From the NCBI GenBank assembly GCA_013812995.1, contig JACCSL010000354.1:1-10178 (forward strand): 10,178 nt of DNA, written 5' to 3'. Shown here in pieces: positions 1 to 6,087 of this stretch (positions are counted from its first letter, which is position 1; each line of letters starts with the position of its first letter). The notes beneath the pieces were generated by a model. That model worked only from the letters and a program-made list of their open reading frames with translations. It made no database searches and was not told the origin of the DNA. The translations under genes and the position numbers were made by a program. The stretch comes from Ardenticatenales bacterium. GTDB taxonomy: Bacteria; Chloroflexota; Anaerolineae; Ardenticatenales; Ardenticatenaceae.

Positions 1-899
1 ACAACGCCATCAACGCCGGTGTGACCTTCGCCGTCGCCGCTGGCAACGACAACCTTGACGCCTGCAACGGCTCTCCGTCCCGCGTCGCCGCCGCCATCAC
101 GGTCGGCTCGACGACGAACACGGATGCGCGCTCTTCCTTCTCGAACTTCGGTACCTGCCTGGACATCTTCGCCCCCGGCTCGAACATCACCTCGGCCTGG
201 CACACCGGCACGAGCAACACCAACACGATCAGCGGTACGTCGATGGCTACCCCCCACGTCGCTGGTGTGGCTGCCCTCTACCTCTCCGCTAACCCCGGTG
301 CGTCGCCCGCCACCGTCCGCAACGCTCTGGTGAACAACGGCACCACCGGCAAGGTCACCAGCGCCGGCACCGGCTCGCCCAACGTCCTGCTCTACTCCGG
401 CTTCATCTCCGGTGGCACCCCCACCCCGACGCCGACCCCCATCACGGGTGGTATCGTCAACGGTGGCTTCGAGAGCGGCGCGACCAGCTGGACGCAATCG
501 CCGAGCGGCATCATCAGCAGCAGCACGACGACGGGCAACAAGGTCCGCACGGGCAGCTACAGCGCCTGGCTGGGTGGCTACAACAGCGCCAACGAGTACG
601 TCGAGCAGACCCTGACGGTGCCTTCGACCGGCAACACGCTCACCTACTACTGGCAGATGACCTCCTCGGAGAGCACCAGCACCGCCTACGACTACATGTA
701 CGTCCGGGTCTACAACACCTCCGGCACGCTCCTGGCGACGCTGCGCAGCCGCAGCAACACCGCTGCCCGCAACGCCTGGTACGCTGACAGCCTGAGTCTC
801 TCCGCCTACGCCGGTCAGACTATCAAGCTGCGCTTCGCCGCCACCACCGATAGCTCCGTCACCACCAGCTTCTTCATCGACGACATCACCATCCAGTAA
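1..899 (+). CDS. Secreted subtilisin-like serine protease (S8), C-terminal part, 5' truncated by the window
   Basis: Open from the first base (frame of position 3), so the start, signal peptide and catalytic Asp and His lie upstream. Visible are the oxyanion-hole Asn in AAGND (codon 45-47) and the nucleophile block SGTSMATPHVAG with the catalytic Ser at codon 240-242; both are diagnostic of peptidase family S8. A Thr-Pro repeat linker (about 414-440) leads to a C-terminal domain of about 150 residues that opens with NGGFESG and ends FFIDDITIQ. That pattern is typical of jelly-roll, carbohydrate-binding-like domains on secreted enzymes. Codons are strongly biased to C-ending forms (Asn nearly always AAC), more so than in the neighbours, which suggests high expression. 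Inferred role: an extracellular protease for nutrient scavenging, with the C-terminal domain used for substrate or surface binding. The family call is secure; the tail domain family is not named with certainty. Confidence 0.93.
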   Translation, partial: NAINAGVTFAVAAGNDNLDACNGSPSRVAAAITVGSTTNTDARSSFSNFGTCLDIFAPGSNITSAWHTGTSNTNTISGTSMATPHVAGVAALYLSANPGASPATVRNALVNNGTTGKVTSAGTGSPNVLLYSGFISGGTPTPTPTPITGGIVNGGFESGATSWTQSPSGIISSSTTTGNKVRTGSYSAWLGGYNSANEYVEQTLTVPSTGNTLTYYWQMTSSESTSTAYDYMYVRVYNTSGTLLATLRSRSNTAARNAWYADSLSLSAYAGQTIKLRFAATTDSSVTTSFFIDDITIQ

Positions 900-921
900 G
901 CTCTACCCTACAAGCAATAAA

Positions 922-962
922 AGAGACTCCCGCCGGATTCGGTGGGAGTCTCTTCTTTTTTT
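922..962. terminator. Strong intrinsic terminator, probably bidirectional
   Basis: A 13-bp stem (922-934 with 941-953, one G-T wobble) closes a 6-base loop and runs into a T-rich tract to 962. It follows the protease stop by 22 bases. On the minus strand the same hairpin is followed by TTTTATT, so it can also stop transcripts from the regulator gene that ends at 966. Confidence 0.9.
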
Positions 963-965
963 CTC

Positions 966-2021
966 TCACTTCCCCTGGAGAAATTGCTTCAACCCTTCCA
1001 GGTTTTCTTCTACCGCCTCGTAGCGCAGTGCATAGCGTCGCTCGACGCCCTCATCGAACATCAGGTAGACGAGGCGCGCGAGGCGCAGCGTGTGCAGGTG
1101 ATGGACCACCGTGGGAGCACGCAGCCGTAGCCGATGCGCGAGTTCGGTGGGGGTCAGTGGCCCCTCGCCGAGATAGCGCAGGATACGCAGGCGGGTCGGG
1201 TCCGCCAGCGCCTTGAGCGCCTGATACATCAGATCAGGAACCACCTCGCCCGGCACCAGTGACATCTCTGCCGGACGCCCTCCAAAGAGAAAGAGGATGT
1301 GTCCCTCCTTGATAGGTGCTTCCAGGATAAGCGGCGTGGTCCAGAACACGGGGATGAGCGTCATCTCCGTCACATCAGCGGGTCCGGCATAGCGCACACC
1401 CTGGGATAAAAGCTCCAGCAGTTGGGCCAGGGGATGGTGCGCTGCTAGTTCCTGTGCTTTTTGCAGCGCCGTCTCAAGGGCCGGGCGGATGCGCGCCTCC
1501 TCCTCAGCGTAGAACACCTCGTAATAGCTTTGCAGGGCGCTCAGATATGCCTCGCCAGTGGTGGCGGCGTTGGCCCACCAGTTGAGCATCTTCTGAATTT
1601 CTTTCTCCCAGGCCGCGCGCTTGATCTCTTTCTCTGTATTGGAAGCGCGCAGTCGCTCGACATCTGCCTCGCTCCAGCTCCCGCGTGCCGCTACCTCCCG
1701 CAGTGTCTCTGAGGCTTCGGCAGGCACCCATTCGGAGAGGAAGAGGGCGGAGAGCCGCTCTTCGGCGGGGGTCTCCGCCAGAACCCGCAGGGCCGTAGCC
1801 GCGTCCTTCGGCGCAGGAAGCTGATAAACCCACTGATCTGCAAAGCGCGGGAAGCCGTGAATGTCCGCCAGGATTTCCCGCGCCTCGCCCGGCAGACGGG
1901 CACGCACGCCAGCGGCCCAGGCCCCCCGCAGCCCCACTTTTTCCGGGTCATGCAGGATGAAGAGGCTCAGGAAAAGGTCATACGCAGTGCCACAGTCCCA
2001 ACTCAAACGGGGGGTGGTCAT
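966..2021 (-). CDS. Long-form ArsR-family transcriptional regulator (C-terminal winged helix)
   Basis: A 351-residue protein. Residues about 266-335 form an ArsR/SmtB winged helix: ALKALADPTRLRILRYLGEG, then the helix-turn-helix PTELAHRLRLRAPTVVHHLHTL, then a wing with DEGVERRYAL. The first 255 residues, which I cannot match to a named domain, are largely helical and rich in Trp and Glu (for example WEKEIQKMLNWW), ending in a beta-rich stretch. Classical ArsR proteins are about 100-120 residues, so this is a fusion with a probable effector or dimerisation domain. No CxC metal site is seen in the HTH, so metal sensing is unlikely. The ATG at 2021 overlaps the stop of the upstream MFS gene as ATGA (2018-2021), implying translational coupling. 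Inferred role: local repressor of the exporter operon through the palindromes at 3431-3462. Confidence 0.85.
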   Translation of the reverse strand: MTTPRLSWDCGTAYDLFLSLFILHDPEKVGLRGAWAAGVRARLPGEAREILADIHGFPRFADQWVYQLPAPKDAATALRVLAETPAEERLSALFLSEWVPAEASETLREVAARGSWSEADVERLRASNTEKEIKRAAWEKEIQKMLNWWANAATTGEAYLSALQSYYEVFYAEEEARIRPALETALQKAQELAAHHPLAQLLELLSQGVRYAGPADVTEMTLIPVFWTTPLILEAPIKEGHILFLFGGRPAEMSLVPGEVVPDLMYQALKALADPTRLRILRYLGEGPLTPTELAHRLRLRAPTVVHHLHTLRLARLVYLMFDEGVERRYALRYEAVEENLEGLKQFLQGK

Positions 2022-3415
2022 ACCGCCCCCTCCATAGCCAGACCTTCTTGCCCCTCAACGGGCCGCGCCACCGGAACCTCCTCGGCCTCGCTGCTCGCGA
2101 TGTGGTCAGGGAGAAGGCTCTCCGCGTGTCGAATCGCCGGGAAGAGATAGCCACCCACCGCGAAGGCCAACCCCAGCACGCCGCTGCCCAGGATCATGAG
2201 CGACATGCCCGCCCCCGGCCCCGTACCCAGCATCTCACCGAAGAGAGGCGCGAGGTTTCCGCCGGGCTGCATCGCTGGCTCGAAAAGGTAGTCCGCCAGG
2301 AACCCGGCAAGCACCATCGCCAGCGGGGCACTGATCTGGGCAATGAGGCGACGCACCGCAAAGACCCGTCCCTGCACATCCGGCGCGACCTTCGCCTGCC
2401 AGATTGCCTGGTTGGAGCCATTCAGGACCGGAAGGAAGAAGGAGGCCAGGAACATCCCGCCAGCCCAGAGCGGCAAGCCTTGCCCTATGCCCACAACGAC
2501 GCTGCCCAGCAGGCTGCTCAACGCCATTCCGCCGAGTACGCCGTGAATGCGCTGCTTCGGGCCGCCCCAGGTGCTCATCACTACGCCGCCCATCACCCCG
2601 CCGATCCCACCAAACGCGAGGACAGAGCCAAGAAGTGCCGCATCGTCCCCCGTCCGTGCCAGGATCATTGGCTGCACCAGCGTGTAAAAGAAGGCCCCGA
2701 CAAGGTTCATCCCCAGGAAGACCAGCTGCAACCCGAGCAGACTGGGCCGCTTCAGGATGTAGCGAAAGCCATACATCGATTCAAACCACAGCGAGCCTTT
2801 GCCCTCCTGCCCTGCCTCCGTGGCGCGCGGCTGCGGCACATGGATAAGCGCCAGGGTGAGCAGCGCAAAGCAGAAGGTGACCACATCGATCAGCAGGATG
2901 CCCTGGATTCCCACCAGGCCGATCAGGAATCCCGCCAGCAGGGGAGCCGCAATCTGGGACGAGGACTCCGCCAGGGAAAGGAGGCCATTGGCGCGCGCAT
3001 ACTGCGCCTTGGAAATCATCGTGGTGATGGCCGCCGAGTAGGCGGGGAATTGAAACGCCTGGAACGCGCCCGCGAATGCGCCCGTGATATACAGGTGCCA
3101 CACCTCCAACTGCCCGGTCGCGTACAGGAACAGAACCACAATCGTCGAGAGACCCGTTGCCAGGTCGCTCAGCATCATTACCATCTTCCGGTTCCAGCGA
3201 TCCACCAGGGCACCCGCCAGAGGACTCAATAGCACCGTCGGCCCGAAGGAGAAGAAGCCCACCAGGGCCAACGCACTGGCCTGCCCCGTCTCCTGCCATG
3301 CCCAGATCGCCAACCCAAAGCCCGTCATCCCCGACCCCAGCAGCGAGACCAACTGCCCAAACCACACCAGCAGAAACGCTCGCATCCCCCCGACCCGTTT
3401 ACCCTCTTCTTGCAT
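2018..3415 (-). CDS. MFS transporter, MFS_3/EntS-like drug or metabolite exporter
   Basis: A 465-residue membrane protein with about 12 hydrophobic segments and the major-facilitator motif A in the loop after TM2 (GALVDRWNRK, residues 68-77). The early sequence (FLLVWFGQLVSLLGSGMTGFGLAIW) and overall pattern resemble the MFS_3 group, which includes EntS-like siderophore exporters and macrolide-efflux-like permeases. A soluble tail of about 40 residues rich in Glu, Pro and Val follows the last helix. The start at 3415 is chosen because AGAGGAG (3423-3429) lies 7 bases upstream; Met11 (MRAFLLVW) is a weaker alternative. It is first in an operon with the ArsR-family regulator. Role: proton-driven efflux at the inner membrane; the substrate cannot be told from the sequence. 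Confidence 0.88.
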   Translation of the reverse strand: MQEEGKRVGGMRAFLLVWFGQLVSLLGSGMTGFGLAIWAWQETGQASALALVGFFSFGPTVLLSPLAGALVDRWNRKMVMMLSDLATGLSTIVVLFLYATGQLEVWHLYITGAFAGAFQAFQFPAYSAAITTMISKAQYARANGLLSLAESSSQIAAPLLAGFLIGLVGIQGILLIDVVTFCFALLTLALIHVPQPRATEAGQEGKGSLWFESMYGFRYILKRPSLLGLQLVFLGMNLVGAFFYTLVQPMILARTGDDAALLGSVLAFGGIGGVMGGVVMSTWGGPKQRIHGVLGGMALSSLLGSVVVGIGQGLPLWAGGMFLASFFLPVLNGSNQAIWQAKVAPDVQGRVFAVRRLIAQISAPLAMVLAGFLADYLFEPAMQPGGNLAPLFGEMLGTGPGAGMSLMILGSGVLGLAFAVGGYLFPAIRHAESLLPDHIASSEAEEVPVARPVEGQEGLAMEGAV

Positions 3416-3422
3416 GGCCGAT

Positions 3423-3429
3423 CTCCTCT
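3423..3429 (-). promoter_or_regulatory. Ribosome binding site of the MFS gene
   Basis: AGAGGAG on the minus strand, 7 bases before the ATG at 3415. It supports the longer start over Met11. Confidence 0.8.
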
Positions 3430-3430
3430 A

Positions 3431-3462
3431 TTAGATACTCATCTAATTAGATGATAATCTAA
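3431..3462 (-). promoter_or_regulatory. Tandem palindromic operator for the MFS-ArsR operon
   Basis: Two perfect copies of TTAGAT-N4-ATCTAA stand end to end (3431-3446 and 3447-3462). Because they abut, the inner half-sites make a third perfect palindrome, ATCTAATTAGAT (3441-3452). The distal copy contains the predicted -10 box (TATCAT, 3456-3451) in its centre, and the proximal copy covers the expected transcription start. This geometry fits repression by a dimeric winged-helix protein, most simply the ArsR-family product of the same operon. That assignment is inferred; the palindromes themselves are plain in the sequence. Confidence 0.82.
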
Positions 3463-3479
3463 AACAATATCAAAATCAA
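3451..3479 (-). promoter_or_regulatory. Sigma-70-type promoter of the MFS-ArsR operon
   Basis: On the minus strand, TTGATT (-35, 3479-3474) is followed by a 17-base spacer and TATCAT (-10, 3456-3451; five of six consensus bases). The start would fall near 3444, giving a leader of about 29 bases that holds the Shine-Dalgarno. The -10 box is embedded in the distal palindrome. Confidence 0.65.
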
Positions 3480-3636
3480 GAGGCGACGGTAGGACCAAAG
3501 GGCCAGTCGATCTGAGTCTGCTTTGTGGCATAGGAGTTGCTTTACAACTCATTAAGGTTGTCAGCTGTGCAAGATAACCGTGGAGCCCACAATTTTCGGG
3601 CACCTATCTCATCTATTCCCATAGGAGGAATCCATT
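3463..3636 (+). other. Intergenic leader between divergent operons, upstream of the pilin gene
   Basis: No coding sequence is supported here. It holds the minus-strand MFS -35 box at its left edge, a sigma-54-like element (3526-3541), an overlapping inverted repeat GAGTTG-CTTTA-CAACTC (3534-3550), and the pilin Shine-Dalgarno AGGAGG (3623-3628). No convincing sigma-70 promoter reading toward the pilin was found. Confidence 0.6.
3526..3541 (+). promoter_or_regulatory. Candidate sigma-54 (-24/-12) promoter for the pilin gene
   Basis: TGGCATAGGAGTTGCT matches the RpoN consensus TGGCACR-N4-TTGCW at all but one position, with exact GG-N10-GC spacing. Transcription would begin about 12 bases past the GC, near 3552, leaving a leader of about 85 bases. 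Pilin genes in several other phyla are known to use sigma-54. Whether this organism has RpoN cannot be seen here, so this remains a hypothesis. Confidence 0.4.
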
Positions 3637-3786
3637 ATGTACTTACCGCGCGAAGAGGGTCAGGGCCTTGTCGAGTATGCTCTCATTCTGGTGCTAGTCG
3701 CCGTCGTCGTTATCGCCATTCTGACCGTACTCGGTCCCCAAATTGGTAACGTCTTCTCCAAAGTTACCAACAACATCGCCACGTAA
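3637..3786 (+). CDS. Flp-type (type IVb) pilin, small orphan gene
   Basis: A 49-residue protein starting at the ATG at 3637, with AGGAGG 8 bases upstream. After a short charged leader (MYLPREEG) comes QGLVEYALILVLVAVVVIAIL, the hallmark of Flp/Fap pilins: a prepilin peptidase site after Gly8, then Glu at +5 and Tyr at +6 of the mature protein, then one hydrophobic helix (about residues 15-32). The remainder (GPQIGNVFSKVTNNIAT) is a short polar tail. The mature product would be about 41 residues, normal for Flp. Such pilins are extruded and assembled by Tad machinery; no tad genes are in the window, so assembly proteins must be elsewhere. The gene is monocistronic, with its own leader and terminator, consistent with high-level independent expression. 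Likely roles are adhesion or surface filaments. Confidence 0.9.
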   Translation: MYLPREEGQGLVEYALILVLVAVVVIAILTVLGPQIGNVFSKVTNNIAT

Positions 3787-3805
3787 TTTTTCCAGCGTGA
3801 CAAAG

Positions 3806-3835
3806 AGAGTCGGCCACTTGGCCGGCTCTTTTTTT
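3806..3835 (+). terminator. Intrinsic terminator of the pilin gene
   Basis: A 10-bp GC-rich stem (3806-3815 with 3820-3829, one G-T wobble) with loop ACTT is followed by a run of T to 3835. It starts 20 bases after the pilin stop and separates it from the MerR operon. Confidence 0.92.
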
Positions 3836-3850
3836 GTGTTCTTTTGCCGC

Positions 3851-3881
3851 TTGACCTTGCCCTTGGGGCAACGTTTATACT
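3851..3881 (+). promoter_or_regulatory. MerR-type promoter with 19-bp spacer and internal dyad operator
   Basis: TTGACC (-35, 3851-3856) and TATACT (-10, 3876-3881) are separated by 19 bases rather than 17. Inside the spacer is the perfect inverted repeat TTGCCC-TTG-GGGCAA (3857-3871), extended imperfectly by AC/GT to 3854-3874. This is the known design of MerR-family promoters, where the bound regulator twists the over-long spacer so RNA polymerase can use both boxes. Transcription would start near 3888, just before the AAGGAGG (3894-3900) of the MerR-family gene, so the regulator probably controls its own operon. Confidence 0.85.
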
Positions 3882-3905
3882 ACTGCCAAACGCAAGGAGG
3901 CATGT

Positions 3906-4724
3906 GTGGCACAAGGGTTGAGGATTGGCGAGGTCGCGCAGTTGGTGCGAGTCAGCACCAAGACGATTCGCCACTATCACAAAGTCGGTCTGCTGGCGGA
4001 GCCGACGCGAACGGAGGCGGGCTATCGCCTGTATGGCGCGAGCGACCTGCTAAGACTCCAGAGCGTGCGGCGCTTGCAGGCGTTGGGGCTCTCGTTGGCG
4101 CAAATTCGTGAGTTGCTGGAGGGGGTCGAGCAGGCAGGCTCGCTGCGCGAGGTGCTGGAGGCGCTTCTGACTGAGAGCGAGCGCCAGCGCCAGCAGCTGG
4201 AGGAGCGCTGTGAGCGTATTCGCGCGCTGCTGGCGCGGGAGCCGCTGCGTGCCGCAGAGCAGCCCGCCGTGGACGGAGCCCTTGTGCAACTCCTGCAAAA
4301 CGAGTTCGGGGCGCTCGCCGAGGGCGTTGACCCGGCGCTGTTGGAGCAGGAGCGCCAGCTCTGGGCAGTCGTCGATGAGTATCACTGGCCCGCGCCGAGC
4401 AAGCAGGCAATGCAGGAGGCGATGCAGCGCATGGCCGACCATGCGAGGGCGCACCCGGCGGAGTATCAGGCCCTTCTGGCCTGGGGCGAGCTCTTCACCA
4501 CGCTTTCCACGATGGCGGCGGACGACCCCGAGATCGAGCGATTGGCCCAGCGCTTCGTGGACTCGGACGCGCTGACCTTTCTGGAGGCCGTGCAATCTCT
4601 TGGCGAGCCGCCCTCAATGGGCGCTCCGATGGAGGAGGTCATGCGCGAGCTGTTCGCCTTCCAGCTGACCCCCACGCAGCAGCGCTTTATGGAATTGGTT
4701 CAATATTACGCCACCCAGGAATGA
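3906..4724 (+). CDS. MerR-family transcriptional regulator
   Basis: A 272-residue protein with GTG start at 3906, placed 5 bases after AAGGAGG; the ATG at 3902 is out of frame. The N-terminal winged helix (about residues 5-75) has the MerR signatures IGEVAQLVRVSTKTIRHYHKVGLL and GYRLYGASDLLRL. A Glu/Arg/Gln-rich dimerisation coiled coil follows (about 76-112). The last 155 residues are an alpha-helical effector domain with several Trp, Tyr and Phe residues that I cannot assign; it does not clearly match the TipAS drug-binding domain. The only cysteine is Cys102, so metal or redox sensing of the MerR/SoxR kind is unlikely. The ABC ATPase gene follows 7 bases later. Inferred role: ligand-responsive activator/repressor of the exporter operon from the dyad promoter at 3851-3881. 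Confidence 0.9.
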   Translation: MAQGLRIGEVAQLVRVSTKTIRHYHKVGLLAEPTRTEAGYRLYGASDLLRLQSVRRLQALGLSLAQIRELLEGVEQAGSLREVLEALLTESERQRQQLEERCERIRALLAREPLRAAEQPAVDGALVQLLQNEFGALAEGVDPALLEQERQLWAVVDEYHWPAPSKQAMQEAMQRMADHARAHPAEYQALLAWGELFTTLSTMAADDPEIERLAQRFVDSDALTFLEAVQSLGEPPSMGAPMEEVMRELFAFQLTPTQQRFMELVQYYATQE

Positions 4725-4731
4725 GAGAGTT

Positions 4732-6087
4732 ATGAACGCAAATCAAGTCTTTCCCTATCAACAACACAAAGAGAGCTTTCAAAATACCGTGGGCATGTTT
4801 TTCTTCCTGCTCCTGGTGGAGACCAGCGTGGTTTTTCTGCTGATTGGAATCTTCGCGAAGGACATGCTGATACGAAATGGACTTTTCGTGCTCGCTGGGG
4901 CGCTGCTGATTCTGGTTCTGGGCTGGATGATCTCCCCGCTCTGGACGCGCCATTCCCTGAGCGCCACGCACCTGCACCTGCGCTACGGGGTGGGGCTGCG
5001 GGCCGATATTCCGCGCGAGCAGTTGCTCTCCGCCAGGCTAGTGCGCGAGCGCCACGACCCCATGCAGGCCATCGCCGCGCAGCACGAAGAGAAAACAGAG
5101 CGACTTCGCATCGCTCTCTCGGACAAGGGGCAGGTGCTGCTGCGGCTGGCCCAGCCCGTCCTGTTTCGCTTCTGGCCGAACGGGGGCGGGGCCGCGACCT
5201 CCATTTTGCTCAACGTGGATGACCCGGAGCGCTTTTTGAGTGCGCTTGCCTTGCCGGAGGAAGTCATCCGCCAAATCCCTACCTTTCAGCAAGAGAGAAA
5301 AGCTGATAGCCCTCGCACCCCTCTGGCTTTCCCGCCGCCAGACAGCGCGCCGCTGGCGCTCCACAGCGAGGGACTCCATCGCCAGTTTGGAGGGTTTGCG
5401 GCGGTGCGCGACCTGAGCCTCGCCATCCGGCGCGGCGAGATCTACGGGTTTCTGGGAGCCAATGGCGCGGGGAAAACCACCACGATCAAGATGCTGGTGG
5501 GGCTACTGGAGCCCAGCGCGGGGCGAATTTTCCTGGCGGGACACGATGTGTGGGCCGCGCCCCTCGCCGCCAAGGCCGCGCTGGGCTATGTGCCCGACAG
5601 CGCGATTCTCTACGAGCGCCTCTCCGCGCGGGAATTCCTCGCCTTTCTCGGCCACCTGCGCGGCCTGCCCGCCGACGAGAGCCGGGCGCGCGCCGAGTCG
5701 CTGCTGGCGGTCCTGGACCTCACGGGGCGGGCCGATGAGCCATGCGGGAGCTTCTCGTATGGGATGAAGCGCAAACTCTCGTTGGCGGGCGCGCTGCTTC
5801 ACCAGCCCGCTGTCCTGATTCTCGATGAGCCGCTCAATGGCCTGGACCCACGCAGTGCGCGCCGCGTCAAGGACCTCTTCCTGGAGTTGGCCGCCGGGGG
5901 GACCACGATTTTCCTCTCGACGCATGACCTCGCCACTGCCGAGAGCGTTTGTGACCGGGTGGGTATCATGCACCAGGGGCAACTGCTGGCAGAGGGACGT
6001 GCCGACGAGGTGCGCCAGTTGACCAACGCCCCGGACCTGGAGGCCGCTTTCCTGGCCCTGACCGCTGAGCAGGAGGTGGCCGCATGA
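4732..6087 (+). CDS. ABC transporter ATPase with N-terminal membrane and PH-like extension
   Basis: A 451-residue protein. Residues about 207-445 are a complete ABC-2-exporter-type ATPase: Walker A GANGAGKTT (242-250), GYVPDS at the Q-loop position as in many DrrA/NatA-like proteins, signature SYGMKRKLSLA (342-352), Walker B VLILDEP with catalytic Glu366, D-loop NGLDP, and H-loop His398. Ahead of this lie two hydrophobic helices (about 21-41 and 50-70), then a beta-rich segment (about 75-175: SATHLHLRYGVGLRADIPREQL and following) that resembles bacterial PH-like domains, then a Pro-rich linker (195-207). Typical ATPases of this group are about 240-320 residues, so the first 200 are an unusual fusion. 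Its stop overlaps the permease start as ATGA (6084-6087). Only a weak Shine-Dalgarno is visible, which suggests coupling to the MerR gene. Role: energises export through the next gene's permease. Confidence 0.9.
   Translation: MNANQVFPYQQHKESFQNTVGMFFFLLLVETSVVFLLIGIFAKDMLIRNGLFVLAGALLILVLGWMISPLWTRHSLSATHLHLRYGVGLRADIPREQLLSARLVRERHDPMQAIAAQHEEKTERLRIALSDKGQVLLRLAQPVLFRFWPNGGGAATSILLNVDDPERFLSALALPEEVIRQIPTFQQERKADSPRTPLAFPPPDSAPLALHSEGLHRQFGGFAAVRDLSLAIRRGEIYGFLGANGAGKTTTIKMLVGLLEPSAGRIFLAGHDVWAAPLAAKAALGYVPDSAILYERLSAREFLAFLGHLRGLPADESRARAESLLAVLDLTGRADEPCGSFSYGMKRKLSLAGALLHQPAVLILDEPLNGLDPRSARRVKDLFLELAAGGTTIFLSTHDLATAESVCDRVGIMHQGQLLAEGRADEVRQLTNAPDLEAAFLALTAEQEVAA

Noticed and set aside
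2048..3232. A 394-codon open frame on the plus strand opposite the MFS gene
   Set aside because: It is a shadow of the MFS gene: His/Arg/Gln-rich low-complexity product with no domain pattern or ribosome site, while the minus strand gives a clear 12-helix transporter.
3558..3578. TTGTCA and GATAAC as a sigma-70 promoter for the pilin
   Set aside because: The spacer is only 9 bases, too short for a functional promoter.
3537..3749. Plus-strand open frame of 70 codons across the pilin leader
   Set aside because: Arg/Ser-rich shadow in another frame; the pilin frame from 3637 has the Shine-Dalgarno and the Flp motif.
3902..3904. ATG just before the MerR-family gene as its start
   Set aside because: It is out of frame with the MerR reading frame; the GTG at 3906 gives the full winged helix with good Shine-Dalgarno spacing.
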